64,000 bases of DNA. Origin: DATBVX01 sp963696675 (lineage in GTDB: Bacteria; Pseudomonadota; Gammaproteobacteria; Steroidobacterales; Steroidobacteraceae). The position numbers and the translations under genes are program-made. The stretch lies in NCBI GenBank assembly GCA_963696675.1, contig CAVOLM010000042.1:47086-111085 (forward strand), read 5' to 3'. The notes beneath the pieces were generated by a model that did no database searches, had not been told where the DNA came from, and saw only the letters and a list, made by a program, of their open reading frames with translations. This document shows, piece by piece, positions 29,296-38,315 of the stretch (positions within the stretch are counted from its first letter, which is position 1; the number at the start of each line of letters is the position of its first letter).

Positions 29296-29343
29296 GGATG
29301 GTGCCGCAGAGCTGGCACCTCACGACGTGCAGGAGATGACGCC

Positions 29344-30540
29344 ATGAACGCCGCTGTCCGACCCGCCGCAATGAAGGTCCCGCTGCTTGATCTCAAGCCG
29401 CAGTATCAGGCATTGAAATCCGAAATCGACGCCGCGATCGCGCGCGTGTGCGCGAGCCAGATGTTCATCCTGGGGCCCGCGGTGACCGAGCTCGAGCGTC
29501 GCGTGGCCGAGTATAGCCAGGCGAAGTTTGCAATTGGCCTTTCTTCGGGCACCGATGCATTGCTGATCGCGCTCATGGCACTTGACATCGGGCCGGGCGA
29601 TGAAGTGATCACGAGCCCGTACACTTTCTTTGCAACCGGCGGCACGATTGCACGCGTCGGCGCGCGGCCCATTTACCTCGACATCGAGCCTGATACATTC
29701 AACATCTCGCCGGCGGCCGTCGAGGAATTCCTCACCAGTCAGTGTGAAAAGCGCGAGGGACGGCTCGTCAATCGCCGCACCGGCGGGCGCGTGCGCGCCC
29801 TCATGCCCGTGCACCTTTACGGGCAGTCGGCGGACATGGACCCTCTGATGGAGCTTGCTGCGCGCTTCAACCTGCGGGTAATCGAGGATGCGGCGCAGGC
29901 GATCGGGTCCGAATACCCCAAGGGGCGCCGCGTGGGCGCGATTGGCGCGATCGGTTGCCTCTCCTTTTTCCCCACCAAAAATCTCGGCGCGTTTGGTGAT
30001 GCCGGCATGTGCGTCACCAACGACGCCGAGCTCGCCCACCGGCTCAAGATCCTGCGCGTGCATGGGGGTGAGCCCAAGTACTACCACGCGCTCATCGGCG
30101 GAAATTTTCGTATCGACGAGATCCAGGCGGCAGTGCTCAACGTGAAACTGACGCATCTCGACGACTGGTCACGCGGCCGCCAGGAGAACGCCGCTTTCTA
30201 TGATTCCGCATTCAAGGCGGCGGGCGAATCGAGAATCGGACTGCCGGTAGCGCGTGCGGGCTATCGTCACATCTACAACCAGTACATAGTCCGCGTGCCG
30301 AAGCGCGATGAGGTGCGAAAGTTCCTCTCGGAATGTGGCGTGGGCACAGAGATCTACTACCCGGTGCCGTTGCATCTGCAGGAATGCTTTGCGTATCTCG
30401 GTCATCGCACCGGCGACATGCCGCAGTCCGAGCGGGCAGCGCGCGACACGATCGCGCTGCCAATCTATCCTGAGCTGACCCGCGAACAGCTTGCGCATGT
30501 GGTCAATTGCGTCGTGAGCGGCGTGCGTTGCACTTCCTGA
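29344..30540 (+). CDS. DegT/DnrJ/EryC1/StrS family PLP-dependent aminotransferase
   Basis: A second sugar aminotransferase, 398 residues, distinct from the one at 2797. The family marks are AIGLSSGTDALLIALMALDIG, the PLP aspartate in VIEDAAQAIGSEYPKG, the lysine in SFFPTKNLGAFGDAGMCVTN, and FRIDEIQAAVLNVKL. The N-terminus VPLLDLKPQYQALKSEIDAA is typical of the WbpE/WlbC group, which adds an amine to a 3-keto-hexuronate, but this subgroup call is tentative. It is intact and lies between manC and manB. The keto donor could come from the WbpM-type dehydratase or a 3-dehydrogenase not seen here. Confidence 0.88.
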   Translation: MNAAVRPAAMKVPLLDLKPQYQALKSEIDAAIARVCASQMFILGPAVTELERRVAEYSQAKFAIGLSSGTDALLIALMALDIGPGDEVITSPYTFFATGGTIARVGARPIYLDIEPDTFNISPAAVEEFLTSQCEKREGRLVNRRTGGRVRALMPVHLYGQSADMDPLMELAARFNLRVIEDAAQAIGSEYPKGRRVGAIGAIGCLSFFPTKNLGAFGDAGMCVTNDAELAHRLKILRVHGGEPKYYHALIGGNFRIDEIQAAVLNVKLTHLDDWSRGRQENAAFYDSAFKAAGESRIGLPVARAGYRHIYNQYIVRVPKRDEVRKFLSECGVGTEIYYPVPLHLQECFAYLGHRTGDMPQSERAARDTIALPIYPELTREQLAHVVNCVVSGVRCTS

Positions 30541-30550
30541 AGGCATCGAT

Positions 30551-31897
30551 ATGAAGATCACGTCGTTCAAAGCCTACGATGTCCGCGGCCGTCTGCCGGA
30601 TGAGCTCAACGAGGACATCGCCTATCGCATCGGCCGTGGATTCGCCGAGTTCGTAAAACCCAGGAAGGTCGCGGTAGGGCGTGACATCCGCCTGTCGAGC
30701 GCGCAGCTGCGCGATGCACTGGTCAAAGGCCTCGCCGATTCGGGCGTCGATGTGTATGACATCGGGCTCTGCGGCACGGAAGGCGTGTATTTCGCCACGT
30801 TCCATGAGTCCCTGGACGGCGGAATCATGGTGACCGCGAGCCACAATCCGCCGGATTACAACGGTATGAAAATGGTGCGCGAGCGTGCGAAACCGATCAG
30901 CTCAGACACCGGGCTCGAGGATATTCGGGTCATCGCTGAACGCGGCGAGTTCGCCTCGCCAGCGCGCGCCGGGCGGCGCCAGGATCTCGATATCAGCATG
31001 AGCTATCTGGAGCATCTGCTGAACTACATCGAGCGCGGCAAGCTCAAACCGCTCAAGATCGTGGTGAATGCAGGCAATGGTGGAGCCGGGGTCATCATCG
31101 ATCAGATCGAGAAGCATCTGCCGTTCGAGTTCATCAAGCTCTTCAATCAGCCCGACGGCCATTTCCCTAACGGCGTGCCGAATCCGATGCTGGAGGAAAA
31201 CCGCGCGCCGACGATCGAGGCGATCCGCAAGCACAAAGCGGATCTGGGTCTTGCCTGGGATGGCGATTTCGACCGCTGCTTCTTTTTCGATGAAGGCGGC
31301 CGCTTCATCGAAGGCTATTACATCGTTGGGTTGCTGGCCTCGGCGTTCCTCAAGCGCTATCCGGGCGCCAAAATCGTTCACGACCCGCGCCTCACGTGGA
31401 ATACGCTGGACATGGTGAAGTCACTGGGTGGGGTTCCAGTGCTGTGCAAGTCCGGCCACGCGTTCATCAAGGAGAAGATGCGGACCGAGGATGCGGTCTA
31501 CGGTGGGGAGATGAGCGCCCATCACTACTTCCGCGATTTCTCCTACGCGGACAGCGGCATGATTCCATGGCTGCTGGTGACGCAGATCGTCTGTGAGTCC
31601 GGCAAGTCGCTCTCGGCGCTGGTGAACGAACGGATCAAGCTGTTTCCCGCGAGCGGCGAAATCAATCGCAAGCTCCCGGACGGGAAGGCAGCGATCCAGC
31701 GCATCGAGAAGCTCTATAAGCCCAAGGCGCAGAGCGTGGACTACACCGACGGTCTGTCGATGGAATTCGATCGCTGGCGCTTCAATCTGCGCACTTCGAA
31801 TACCGAGCCGCTGGTGCGGCTCAATGTCGAGTCGCGCGGCGATGAGGGGCTGATGAAGGCGAAGACCGAAGAGCTGCTGAAAGCGCTCGAAAGCTGA
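30551..31897 (+). CDS. manB: Phosphomannomutase (phosphohexomutase family)
   Basis: Converts mannose-6-phosphate to mannose-1-phosphate through a phosphoserine and a glucose/mannose-1,6-bisphosphate intermediate. The active serine lies in MVTASHNPPDYNG, the metal loop in LAWDGDFDRCFFFDE, the sugar-binding loop in VYGGEMSAHHYFRD, and the phosphate-binding loop in RTSNTEPLVRLNVES. At 448 residues it has the usual length and the frame is intact. It starts ten bases after the aminotransferase stop and is the last gene of the GDP-mannose group. AlgC-like activity on glucose phosphates is possible. Confidence 0.94.
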   Translation: MKITSFKAYDVRGRLPDELNEDIAYRIGRGFAEFVKPRKVAVGRDIRLSSAQLRDALVKGLADSGVDVYDIGLCGTEGVYFATFHESLDGGIMVTASHNPPDYNGMKMVRERAKPISSDTGLEDIRVIAERGEFASPARAGRRQDLDISMSYLEHLLNYIERGKLKPLKIVVNAGNGGAGVIIDQIEKHLPFEFIKLFNQPDGHFPNGVPNPMLEENRAPTIEAIRKHKADLGLAWDGDFDRCFFFDEGGRFIEGYYIVGLLASAFLKRYPGAKIVHDPRLTWNTLDMVKSLGGVPVLCKSGHAFIKEKMRTEDAVYGGEMSAHHYFRDFSYADSGMIPWLLVTQIVCESGKSLSALVNERIKLFPASGEINRKLPDGKAAIQRIEKLYKPKAQSVDYTDGLSMEFDRWRFNLRTSNTEPLVRLNVESRGDEGLMKAKTEELLKALES

Positions 31898-31947
31898 AGG
31901 CTCGGGAAGGTCACCACTTCTAGCGCCTGTTCACGTGGAGGGGTGCT

Positions 31948-32424
31948 GTGTACCTGATCTGGAAGATATTGCACGTCATCGGCGTCGTACTGTTCCTCGG
32001 CAACATCATCACGGGCGTCTTCTGGGCGTATCACGCGGGCAGGACGCGCGATCCAAAAATCATCGCGCATGCCTTCGAAGGCATTACCCGCAGCGATCGC
32101 TGGTTCACGATGCCGGGCGTCACGCTGCTGACCGTCGCGGGTATCGCTGCCGCGATCAGCGGCGGCTTTCCCCTGCTGAGGACCGGATGGATTTTCTGGG
32201 GCATCGTATTGCTGATCATCTCCGGACTCTCGTTCATGTTCTGGGTCGGCCCGCTACAGCGAAAGATCGCGGTGCTCGCTCGTGCCGGCGGCGCGGGCCA
32301 GTTCGACTGGCCGCGCTATGAGTCGCTGCATCGAAGCTGGACGATCTGGGGTTCGGTCGCGACGCTGGCGCCGCTCATCGCGCTGGTGCTGATGATTCTC
32401 AAGCCGGCTTTGCCTGCGCTGTAA
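31948..32424 (+). CDS. DUF2269 family integral membrane protein
   Basis: A 158-residue protein with four likely transmembrane helices (about residues 4-27, 55-75, 81-104 and 130-152). The N-terminus LIWKILHVIGVVLFLGNIITG with its in-membrane histidine is typical of the DUF2269 group, whose function is not established. GTG is used as start, 50 bases after manB. The stop touches the GTG start of the GH16 gene directly, so the two are probably co-expressed. Confidence 0.75.
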   Translation: MYLIWKILHVIGVVLFLGNIITGVFWAYHAGRTRDPKIIAHAFEGITRSDRWFTMPGVTLLTVAGIAAAISGGFPLLRTGWIFWGIVLLIISGLSFMFWVGPLQRKIAVLARAGGAGQFDWPRYESLHRSWTIWGSVATLAPLIALVLMILKPALPAL

Positions 32425-33405
32425 GTGGGTGAACTCGGCTTGCGCCTGGCTCTCTTGGCCGTGCTGCTGGCGACCGGCGGCTGTGAAGCGACGGTCAGCA
32501 TGAGCGAGACGACCATGAATTCCGGCTCTGAGACGAAGCGCGCTCCGCGCCACGGTCCGCCGCCGACTCTCGTGCCCGTGTTGTTCGATGACTTCAGCTA
32601 CAGCTCACCGCGCGAATTCGAGCGCAACGGCTGGATCCTACGCAGTGAGCCGGGCTGGCCCGGAATCAGCGGCGCACTCTGGAGTGGCAACGTGACGCTG
32701 GGTGTGGCGGATCCGGATCACGCCGGCAACTTCCTCGTGCGCATGACGGCCACGACCGATGGCACGACGACGCGCCAGGCGCAGTTCTGTCATCAGCGCA
32801 AGTACTACGAGGGTACCTACGCGGCTCGTGTCCGCTTTCATGACGCGCCTGCCGCCGGCCCGGATGGCGACCAGGTGGTCGAGACCTTCTACATGATCAG
32901 CCCGCTCAAGGCGCCGCTCGATCCCGACTACAGCGAGCTCGACTTCGAGTACCTGCCGAACGGCGGCTGGGGCGGCGGTCCGCTCACACTCTATGTGACG
33001 ACCTGGGAAACGTTCCGCCCGGAACCGGAATGGTTGCAGGTGAATACCAGTCAGGCGGTGCAGGGGAGTCGCGAGGGCTGGCACACGCTGGTGCTGCAGG
33101 TGGGTGCGCAAACGGTGAAGTACTACATCGATGGCGAGCTGCTTGCGACACATGGTGAGCCGTATTACCCGGAAGAGCCGATGTCGATCAATTTCAACCT
33201 GTGGTTCATCAAGGACGGGCTCGCGCACAGCGGTGAGACGCGCCGCTACGTCGAAGACATCGACTGGGTGTTCCATCAGAAGGACGCGACGCTGGCGCCG
33301 AGCCGCGTGGAAGAACTCGTGGGCGAGTTGCGTCAAGCGGGCGTGAAGTTCCGCGACACCGTACCGGCGTTGAATCCGCCGCTCAGCTCGCCCTGCAATT
33401 TCTGA
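32425..33405 (+). CDS. Glycoside hydrolase family 16 lipoprotein
   Basis: A secreted, lipid-anchored glycanase of 326 residues. A lipoprotein signal ends in the lipobox ATGGC. The catalytic GH16 motif reads SELDFEYLPNGG, with the nucleophile and acid/base glutamates of the ExDxxE pattern, and is followed by LYVTTWETFRP and the strand YYIDGELLATHGE. GH16 enzymes cut beta-1,3/1,4-glucans, galactans and related polymers. With the capsule block upstream it may trim or release self-made polysaccharide, or degrade foreign glucan. The GTG start abuts the DUF2269 stop; the gene converges on the BNR lipoprotein. Confidence 0.87.
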   Translation: MGELGLRLALLAVLLATGGCEATVSMSETTMNSGSETKRAPRHGPPPTLVPVLFDDFSYSSPREFERNGWILRSEPGWPGISGALWSGNVTLGVADPDHAGNFLVRMTATTDGTTTRQAQFCHQRKYYEGTYAARVRFHDAPAAGPDGDQVVETFYMISPLKAPLDPDYSELDFEYLPNGGWGGGPLTLYVTTWETFRPEPEWLQVNTSQAVQGSREGWHTLVLQVGAQTVKYYIDGELLATHGEPYYPEEPMSINFNLWFIKDGLAHSGETRRYVEDIDWVFHQKDATLAPSRVEELVGELRQAGVKFRDTVPALNPPLSSPCNF

Positions 33406-33422
33406 GCGCGGACCTAAAGCTG

Positions 33423-35026
33423 TCAGTGACGGGTCCGATCGGGCACCCGCTGCTCCAGCCGCCGCAGGATTCGATCCTGCACGCGTTGTCGCCACTCGAG
33501 CGTGATGCGGGCGGGTGCTGCGATCTCCGCGGTCATGGCTTGTTCCGCCTGGGCGACTGGCGGAATGGTGCTGAAGCCCATGAAGACGTCAGTTCGGTTG
33601 CCAACGTCGCCGCTGCCGGTCTGGACGAAGAACGGCAGGAAATTGTTTCCCGTGCTGGTGAGCGCCTGGTAGTCACCGAGGAAAAGTCCGCCGGCGTCCG
33701 GCGCTCGCTTCAGATCGAATGGCCCGCTCAGATGCGATTCCCTGAAGGTGAGAGCGTCGGTAGAGGTGGCGATCCAGTAATCGGTCGGAAGCGTCGCCGG
33801 GTCAGCCGTGTTATTGCGAAAATCGTAGTAGGTGACACCGATGACTCCATCGGCTCTCACATGCACGGTCGGGGTGAATGCGGGGGTCGCCGTGATGGGA
33901 TTGACGCGCACCGGCGTGCTCCACGTGACTCCCCGTCCAATGAGCGAGACAGTGCGATCGCATCGCGTTGCCCGCCGGAAAATCGCGCATCCTGCCACGC
34001 TACATACACGACGCCGCTACTGTCGACTGTCAATGCCGGCACATCGGAGCCGTCGCGAACCGGCGCGTCCGTGTCGGGATCCGAGGCACCGATCGCCATG
34101 AGCTCGGCTACTGTTGTCGGCGCGCTCCACGTGTCTCCATGGTCCGCCGATCGGATCACGCGAATTGAAGACGAGGCACGACCGGCGACGAAGTCGATCT
34201 GCGTAAAGACATTGACGATCGATCCTCCCGGAAGGACTCCAACCTGGTTGCCGATCGTCTGGTTACCGGATCCGGGATCGTAAATGCTGCGCGTTTGCCA
34301 GGAGGCGCCGCCGTCGATCGTGCGGCTGAGCCATGTCGGCCCATCCTGCGCGATGGTCAGTCGATCCCACACCGCGTACACGAAGTGCGCGTCGGCGCCG
34401 TCCGCGGTGATGGAGCCCTTGTCATTGAAGAACTGATCACCATCGCGGATCAGCGTGACCGGGGGCGCCCACGTGAGGCCGCCATCACCCGAGCGCGATA
34501 GCAGCATCGCGCTCGTTGAACCGGGCGCGAGCGTCCCGCCGCTGAAGGAAAGCGCCATCGCATACGCAACGCCGCCCGGGGACACGGCCACCCATGGATC
34601 GGTGCTTCGTTCGAAATCACCGCCATTGGCGGCGTCACCGCCCGTGCAGTGTGAGAAGGGTATGGCCGAGATGGTCCAGTTCTGTCCGCCATCGAAGGAA
34701 GTTCCCACCGTCAGTCCCTGTGCGCCGCCATTGGACCAGCGATCCTGTTGCCAGGCGCCGATGAGATTAGTCGGGCTGGTCGGGTTGATCGCCACTGAGG
34801 GCTCGACTTCCGCATCGACATAGAGAGTGCCCGTCTGCGGTGAGCCATTGCAGCCGGCCATCAGGGTCGAGGCTGGCGAGACGCGCACCAGCGGTATGGA
34901 CGTGAACGGTGGTGGACCGGGAGGCGCGGGCGCGCCGCTGCTGCCATGGCCACCTCCGCCGCACGAAACCAGCAAGACCGGTGCGGCCGCTGTCAGCAAC
35001 AGCTGCCGAATGAGATCGTTGCCCAT
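33423..35026 (-). CDS. Sialidase-like BNR (Asp-box) repeat lipoprotein (one frameshift)
   Basis: An exported lipoprotein (lipobox VSC before a GGGGHGSSG linker) with a beta-propeller made of Asp-box repeats. SFDGGQNWT, SGDGGLTWA, TIDGGASWQ and SADHGDTWS can be read in order, and a fifth (GVTWS) appears after a frame jump near 33935. The C-terminal part then reads VTYYDFRNNTADPATLPTDY and FLGDYQALTSTGNNFLPFF to the stop at 33423. Asp-box propellers occur in sialidases and in many non-enzymatic surface proteins. The sialidase catalytic arginine triad cannot be confirmed, so enzymatic activity is open. The reconstructed length is about 534 residues. Confidence 0.7.
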
Positions 35027-35141
35027 GACTGTTCTGCGGCGGTGCTCCCGGCCGGTCTCGAACGCCCGTCCGCCGCATCATCCTGCATTCATCGCAGCAC
35101 GACGAGGGGACTCATGGCTTCTAACCCACGACTGGCGCGGT

Positions 35142-35147
35142 TAAACT
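35142..35147 (+). promoter_or_regulatory. Probable -10 box of the tRNA-Val promoter
   Basis: TAAACT lies 18 bases before the mature tRNA 5' end, a suitable place for a -10 element. The -35 region at the expected distance (TTCTAA) is weak, so this is tentative. Confidence 0.3.
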
Positions 35148-35164
35148 ACGCGCCCCCAAAAAAG

Positions 35165-35238
35165 GGCGGTTAGCTCAGCGGTAGAGCACTGCTTTCACAC
35201 GGCAGGGGTCGCTGGTTCGATCCCAGCACCGCCCACCA
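35165..35238 (+). tRNA. tRNA-Val (anticodon CAC)
   Basis: A complete cloverleaf: acceptor stem GGGCGGT/ACCGCCC, D arm with TTAGCTCAGCGGTAGAGC, anticodon stem CTGCT/GGCAG with loop TTCACAC (anticodon CAC at 35197-35199, reading GUG), T arm CGCTGGTTCGATCCCAGCA, and encoded CCA at 35236-35238. It overlaps, on the opposite strand, the 3' end of the frame of the SH3-like gene. Confidence 0.97.
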
Positions 35239-35638
35239 TCGGAACCCGGACCTTCGTAGCTGGAAGGCACGCGTAGAGACGTTGCATCAGTCCGTCGGTG
35301 CGCACAGCCATGCGCACTGACTCCTTGGAAATCCATCCACGACGCCAATCACCAGCGGCGGCTCGATATCCGATCTGTACCCAGGTTTGGGTTGTCATGC
35401 CGAATTCCAGCGCCCGCTCCTGGCACACGAAGATCGGCACGCCTGCAGACAGGCGTTCGATCAGCACGCCCTGCCATCCAGCACCGGGTGCGAAACGTGG
35501 CGGTCCTAAGTAGACCTCTGCCGTCACTGAGGTCATGGCACGGGCGCCGCATTCCTGCGCGTGCGCGCCCCCGGATGTGAGCAAAGCTGCCGCACTGAGC
35601 AGTGCCAATGCCAGGCCGGCCCTGAAGAGCGATCCCAT
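35195..35638 (-). CDS. Small secreted SH3-like domain protein, C-terminus running into antisense of tRNA-Val
   Basis: A 147-residue protein with a clear signal peptide (FRAGLALALLSAAALLTSGG, then AHA). The mature part contains VTAEVYLGPPRFAPGAGWQG and FGMTTQTWVQIGYRAAAGDW, consistent with a bacterial SH3-like fold with Trp/Tyr ligand residues; no specific family is certain. The last residues GGAGIEPATPAV are the familiar translation of a tRNA gene read backwards, so the frame has no stop of its own before the tRNA. The real C-terminus may lie earlier if an indel hides a stop. The ATG at 35638 is chosen because it opens the signal peptide. Confidence 0.6.
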   Translation of the reverse strand: MGSLFRAGLALALLSAAALLTSGGAHAQECGARAMTSVTAEVYLGPPRFAPGAGWQGVLIERLSAGVPIFVCQERALEFGMTTQTWVQIGYRAAAGDWRRGWISKESVRMAVRTDGLMQRLYACLPATKVRVPMVGGAGIEPATPAV

Positions 35639-35758
35639 CTTGCCTACCTCTTGCGCCCGGCATCGGGCGCCACGACTGAATCTGTCGCGAGGCACGCGCC
35701 TATCGCAGGCGCACGCACGGTATGGCGGCGTCGAATGACCTCGACCGGAATCGACACC

Positions 35759-36994
35759 TCAGCTGGAATTCGTTGCCGGTGCCAGGCGCAGGCCTTTCAT
35801 GAGCAGGGCGAGGCTGACGAATACGAGCGCTGCCGCCGCGGCAAATGGCGCGCCGGGGAAATGGTAAATGCTGTCGGCACGCGTGAAGTGCTCGAAGAGT
35901 CCGGTCATGAGGGGAGGGCCGAGGATTGAGCTCAAGCTGTAAAGGCTGGCGACGGCTCCCTGCAGCTCTCCCTGGGCGCTGGCGGGGATCTGGCGCGACA
36001 TCAAGGCGTTCATCGCGGGGTAGGCGAGGGCGGCCGGCAACCAGGCGAGCAGCGAGGCATACATCATCCAGCCCTGGGTGGCAGATGCGTATCCGAGATA
36101 GGTGATCGCGCCAAAGAGCAGGCCGACGATGACTGCCCGACGATCACCGCCGAGCCGCGGAATCAGCATCCGGGTGAGAAAGCCCTGACCGATCACCATC
36201 ACGACGCCCGCCACCGCGAGCGAAAAGCCCACCGCCGCAGTCGACCAGCCGAATTTCAGGATCGTGTAGAACGACCACACGTTCGGCAGCACCTGGTGGC
36301 CGAGCTGCCAGAAGAACGCCGCTGCGGCCATCCAGGCGACCGACGGGTAGTGACGGATCTGCAGCAAGGTGCCGAGTGGATTGGCACGCGACCACTGAAA
36401 GGGACGTCGCGATTCTGGCGGCAGGGACTCTGGCAGCGCGATCAGACCGAACCCCGTGTTGAGCAGCGCCAGGACGGCGGCGGCGATGAAGGGCGCGCGC
36501 GGCCCAAGCGTGCCGACCAGCCCGCCAATCACGGGGCCGATGATGAAGCCCGTGCCGAATGCCGCACCCACCAGCCCGAAATTCTGTGAGCGCTTTTCCG
36601 GGGGGCTGATATCGGCTATGTACGCGTAGGCTGGCGTGAAGGAGGCGCCTGCGATACCGGCGATGATGCGACCCAGGAAGAGCCAGCCGATCGTCGGCGC
36701 AATGCCCATCACCAGGTAGTCGATCCCGAGCGCAAAGAGCGCGCCGAGCAGGACCGGGCGACGCCCGAACCGATCGCTCAGGTTGCCGAGCACCGGTGCA
36801 CAGAAGAACTGCACGATCGCATAGGCGAATGTGAGCCAGCCGCCGTACGCTGCTGCGCTCCCGAGCCCCAGGCCAGTGAGCTCGACGATCAGCTGCGGCA
36901 TCACCGGCAGGATCAGGCCGAAGCCGATCGAGTCGATGAGCACCGTGACGAAGATGAAAAGGACTGCCCGTCGGCCGGCAGCGGAGCCAGGCAT
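35759..36994 (-). CDS. MFS transporter, TetA-like (TCR family) efflux pump
   Basis: A 12-helix major-facilitator protein of 411 residues. The N-terminus IDSIGFGLILPVMPQLIVEL, the loop 2-3 motif GNLSDRFGRRPVLL, and motif C-like FGTGFIIGPVIGG place it near the TetA/TCR drug:proton antiporters. Real substrates of such chromosomal relatives are often unknown, so tetracycline resistance should not be assumed. It is intact and divergent from a PadR regulator, with a 60-base shared promoter region holding a dyad, so local repression is likely. Confidence 0.87.
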   Translation of the reverse strand: MPGSAAGRRAVLFIFVTVLIDSIGFGLILPVMPQLIVELTGLGLGSAAAYGGWLTFAYAIVQFFCAPVLGNLSDRFGRRPVLLGALFALGIDYLVMGIAPTIGWLFLGRIIAGIAGASFTPAYAYIADISPPEKRSQNFGLVGAAFGTGFIIGPVIGGLVGTLGPRAPFIAAAVLALLNTGFGLIALPESLPPESRRPFQWSRANPLGTLLQIRHYPSVAWMAAAAFFWQLGHQVLPNVWSFYTILKFGWSTAAVGFSLAVAGVVMVIGQGFLTRMLIPRLGGDRRAVIVGLLFGAITYLGYASATQGWMMYASLLAWLPAALAYPAMNALMSRQIPASAQGELQGAVASLYSLSSILGPPLMTGLFEHFTRADSIYHFPGAPFAAAAALVFVSLALLMKGLRLAPATNSS

Positions 36995-37023
36995 CGCAAT
37001 ACTCCCCGGGGTGTCGGCGCCAT

Positions 37024-37043
37024 ATTAGTCAAATTGGACTATT
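37024..37043. promoter_or_regulatory. Candidate operator between the MFS gene and padR
   Basis: The inverted repeat TAGTC - AAATTG - GACTA (37026-37041) sits in an AT-rich island midway between the divergent starts at 36994 and 37055. Spacing and location fit a PadR-type operator that would cover both promoters. No binding data exist here; the call is by position and symmetry. Confidence 0.45.
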
Positions 37044-37054
37044 ATTATCAAACT

Positions 37055-37676
37055 ATGAAAGCACAGCTCCTGGTGCTGGGCGCGCTGCATCGCGGCGCCA
37101 TGCATCCCTACGAGATCCGCCGCCGTCTCAAGGCGGCGCTGGTCGAGTGCTACACCGACGTCGATGTGGGCACTTTGTACTACTGCGTGCGCCAGCTTGC
37201 CGCGGCGGGTCACATCGAGGTGCATGGCAGCGAAAGAGTGGCGCGCGGCGGCACGCGCACGATCTACCGCATCACGCGCGGCGGCCGGGCGCGGTTTCGC
37301 GAGCTGCTGATGGAGCACTTCAGCGCGGCAGGGTCGATCGCCGGAACGCTATATTCTGCCTTGTTGTTCCTGCACTTGGCCGATCTGCCGGCCGTTGCGG
37401 ACCGCATTACGGGCGCGGCTCAAGCGGCAGGAAATCGCACTACAGGAGGCCCGTGCCGTCCGGCGACGGATCGGCAAGTACGCCGGCACCGGCGTGCGGC
37501 ATCTCCTCGACCACCTGGCAGCTCAACGCGAACTCGATCGCAAGTGGTTGCGTCGGGTCCTCAAGGACGTGGAGCGCGACCAGGTCCGCGATTCGGACTT
37601 GCCCAGGCTGCATGCGCACTTGCGACGCCCGCCGCGCCGACCTCGTGCGGGTTCGGTCGAGGTGAGAGGGCCATGA
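37055..37676 (+). CDS. PadR-family transcriptional regulator (one frameshift)
   Basis: A winged-helix repressor of about 206 residues. The DNA-binding part reads LLVLGALHRGAMHPYEIRRR, then VDVGTLYYCVRQLAAAGHIE (recognition helix and wing), as in PadR proteins. Near 37405 the frame changes, and the coiled C-terminal dimer arm continues as ALRARLKRQEIALQEARAVR in the next frame to the stop at 37676. The ATG at 37055 fits the family N-terminus. It probably represses the divergent MFS efflux gene and itself in response to a pump substrate. It converges on the lysE-like gene with one base between. Confidence 0.85.
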
Positions 37677-37677
37677 C

Positions 37678-38315
37678 TCAGAAGTGATGCCATCCCTCGT
37701 ACCCCGTGAACATTGCGGCGAGCACCAGCATTGCACCCACGCTGCGCGCCAGGACTGAGTTGACCGCGGGATTGGTCTCGAGCCAGCCGCGCGCCTGCGC
37801 TGCGAGCAATGCCACGGCTCCGTAGACGAGCTGCCTGCGTCACCGCGATGATCAGCCACAGCACACACGCTTGCGCCCACAGCGGTCCGTACTCGGGACG
37901 GAAGAACTGCGGAAAGATGGCGAGCATGAACACGTACGCCTTCGGATTCAGCAGGCTCGTGAGCACTCCCTGTCGGAACGTGGCGGCCGGCGGGCGCGGT
38001 GAAGATTGAGAGGCCGCGCTGAACGATGCACGACTGCGCAGCAGACGAAATGCCGATCCAGGCTACGTACAGGGCTCCGAGCAGCAGCACGACATTGAAC
38101 GCGGATGGAAAAAGCCTGAGCAGTACCGCGAGGCCCGTTGCGCCCATCGCGACGTGACAGACCCCGCCGGTCATGATGCCGGCGACGGCAGTGAGCCCCG
38201 ACTTTCGCCCGCCGGTGAGCGCACTGGCGAGAATGAACGCCATGTCGAGTCCGGGCAGCAAGATCGTGCCCAGCACGAGCACGAAGAAAAGCCACAGGTG
38301 AGCCGCCTGGTCCAT
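37678..38315 (-). CDS. LysE/RhtB family amino-acid exporter (two frameshifts)
   Basis: A six-helix exporter of about 212 residues. The N-terminus reads LWLFFVLVLGTILLPGLDMA, then SGLTAVAGIMTGGVCHVA and LLLGALYVAWIGIS, all typical. Near 38050 the frame shifts and continues as RQGVLTSLLNPKAYVFMLAI. Near 37832 it shifts again to YGAVALLAAQARGWLETNPA and ends FTGYEGWHHF at 37678. Its ATG directly follows the stop of the upstream gene on this strand, so they form an operon. Substrate is unknown; the family exports lysine, threonine, homoserine and similar compounds. Confidence 0.82.
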
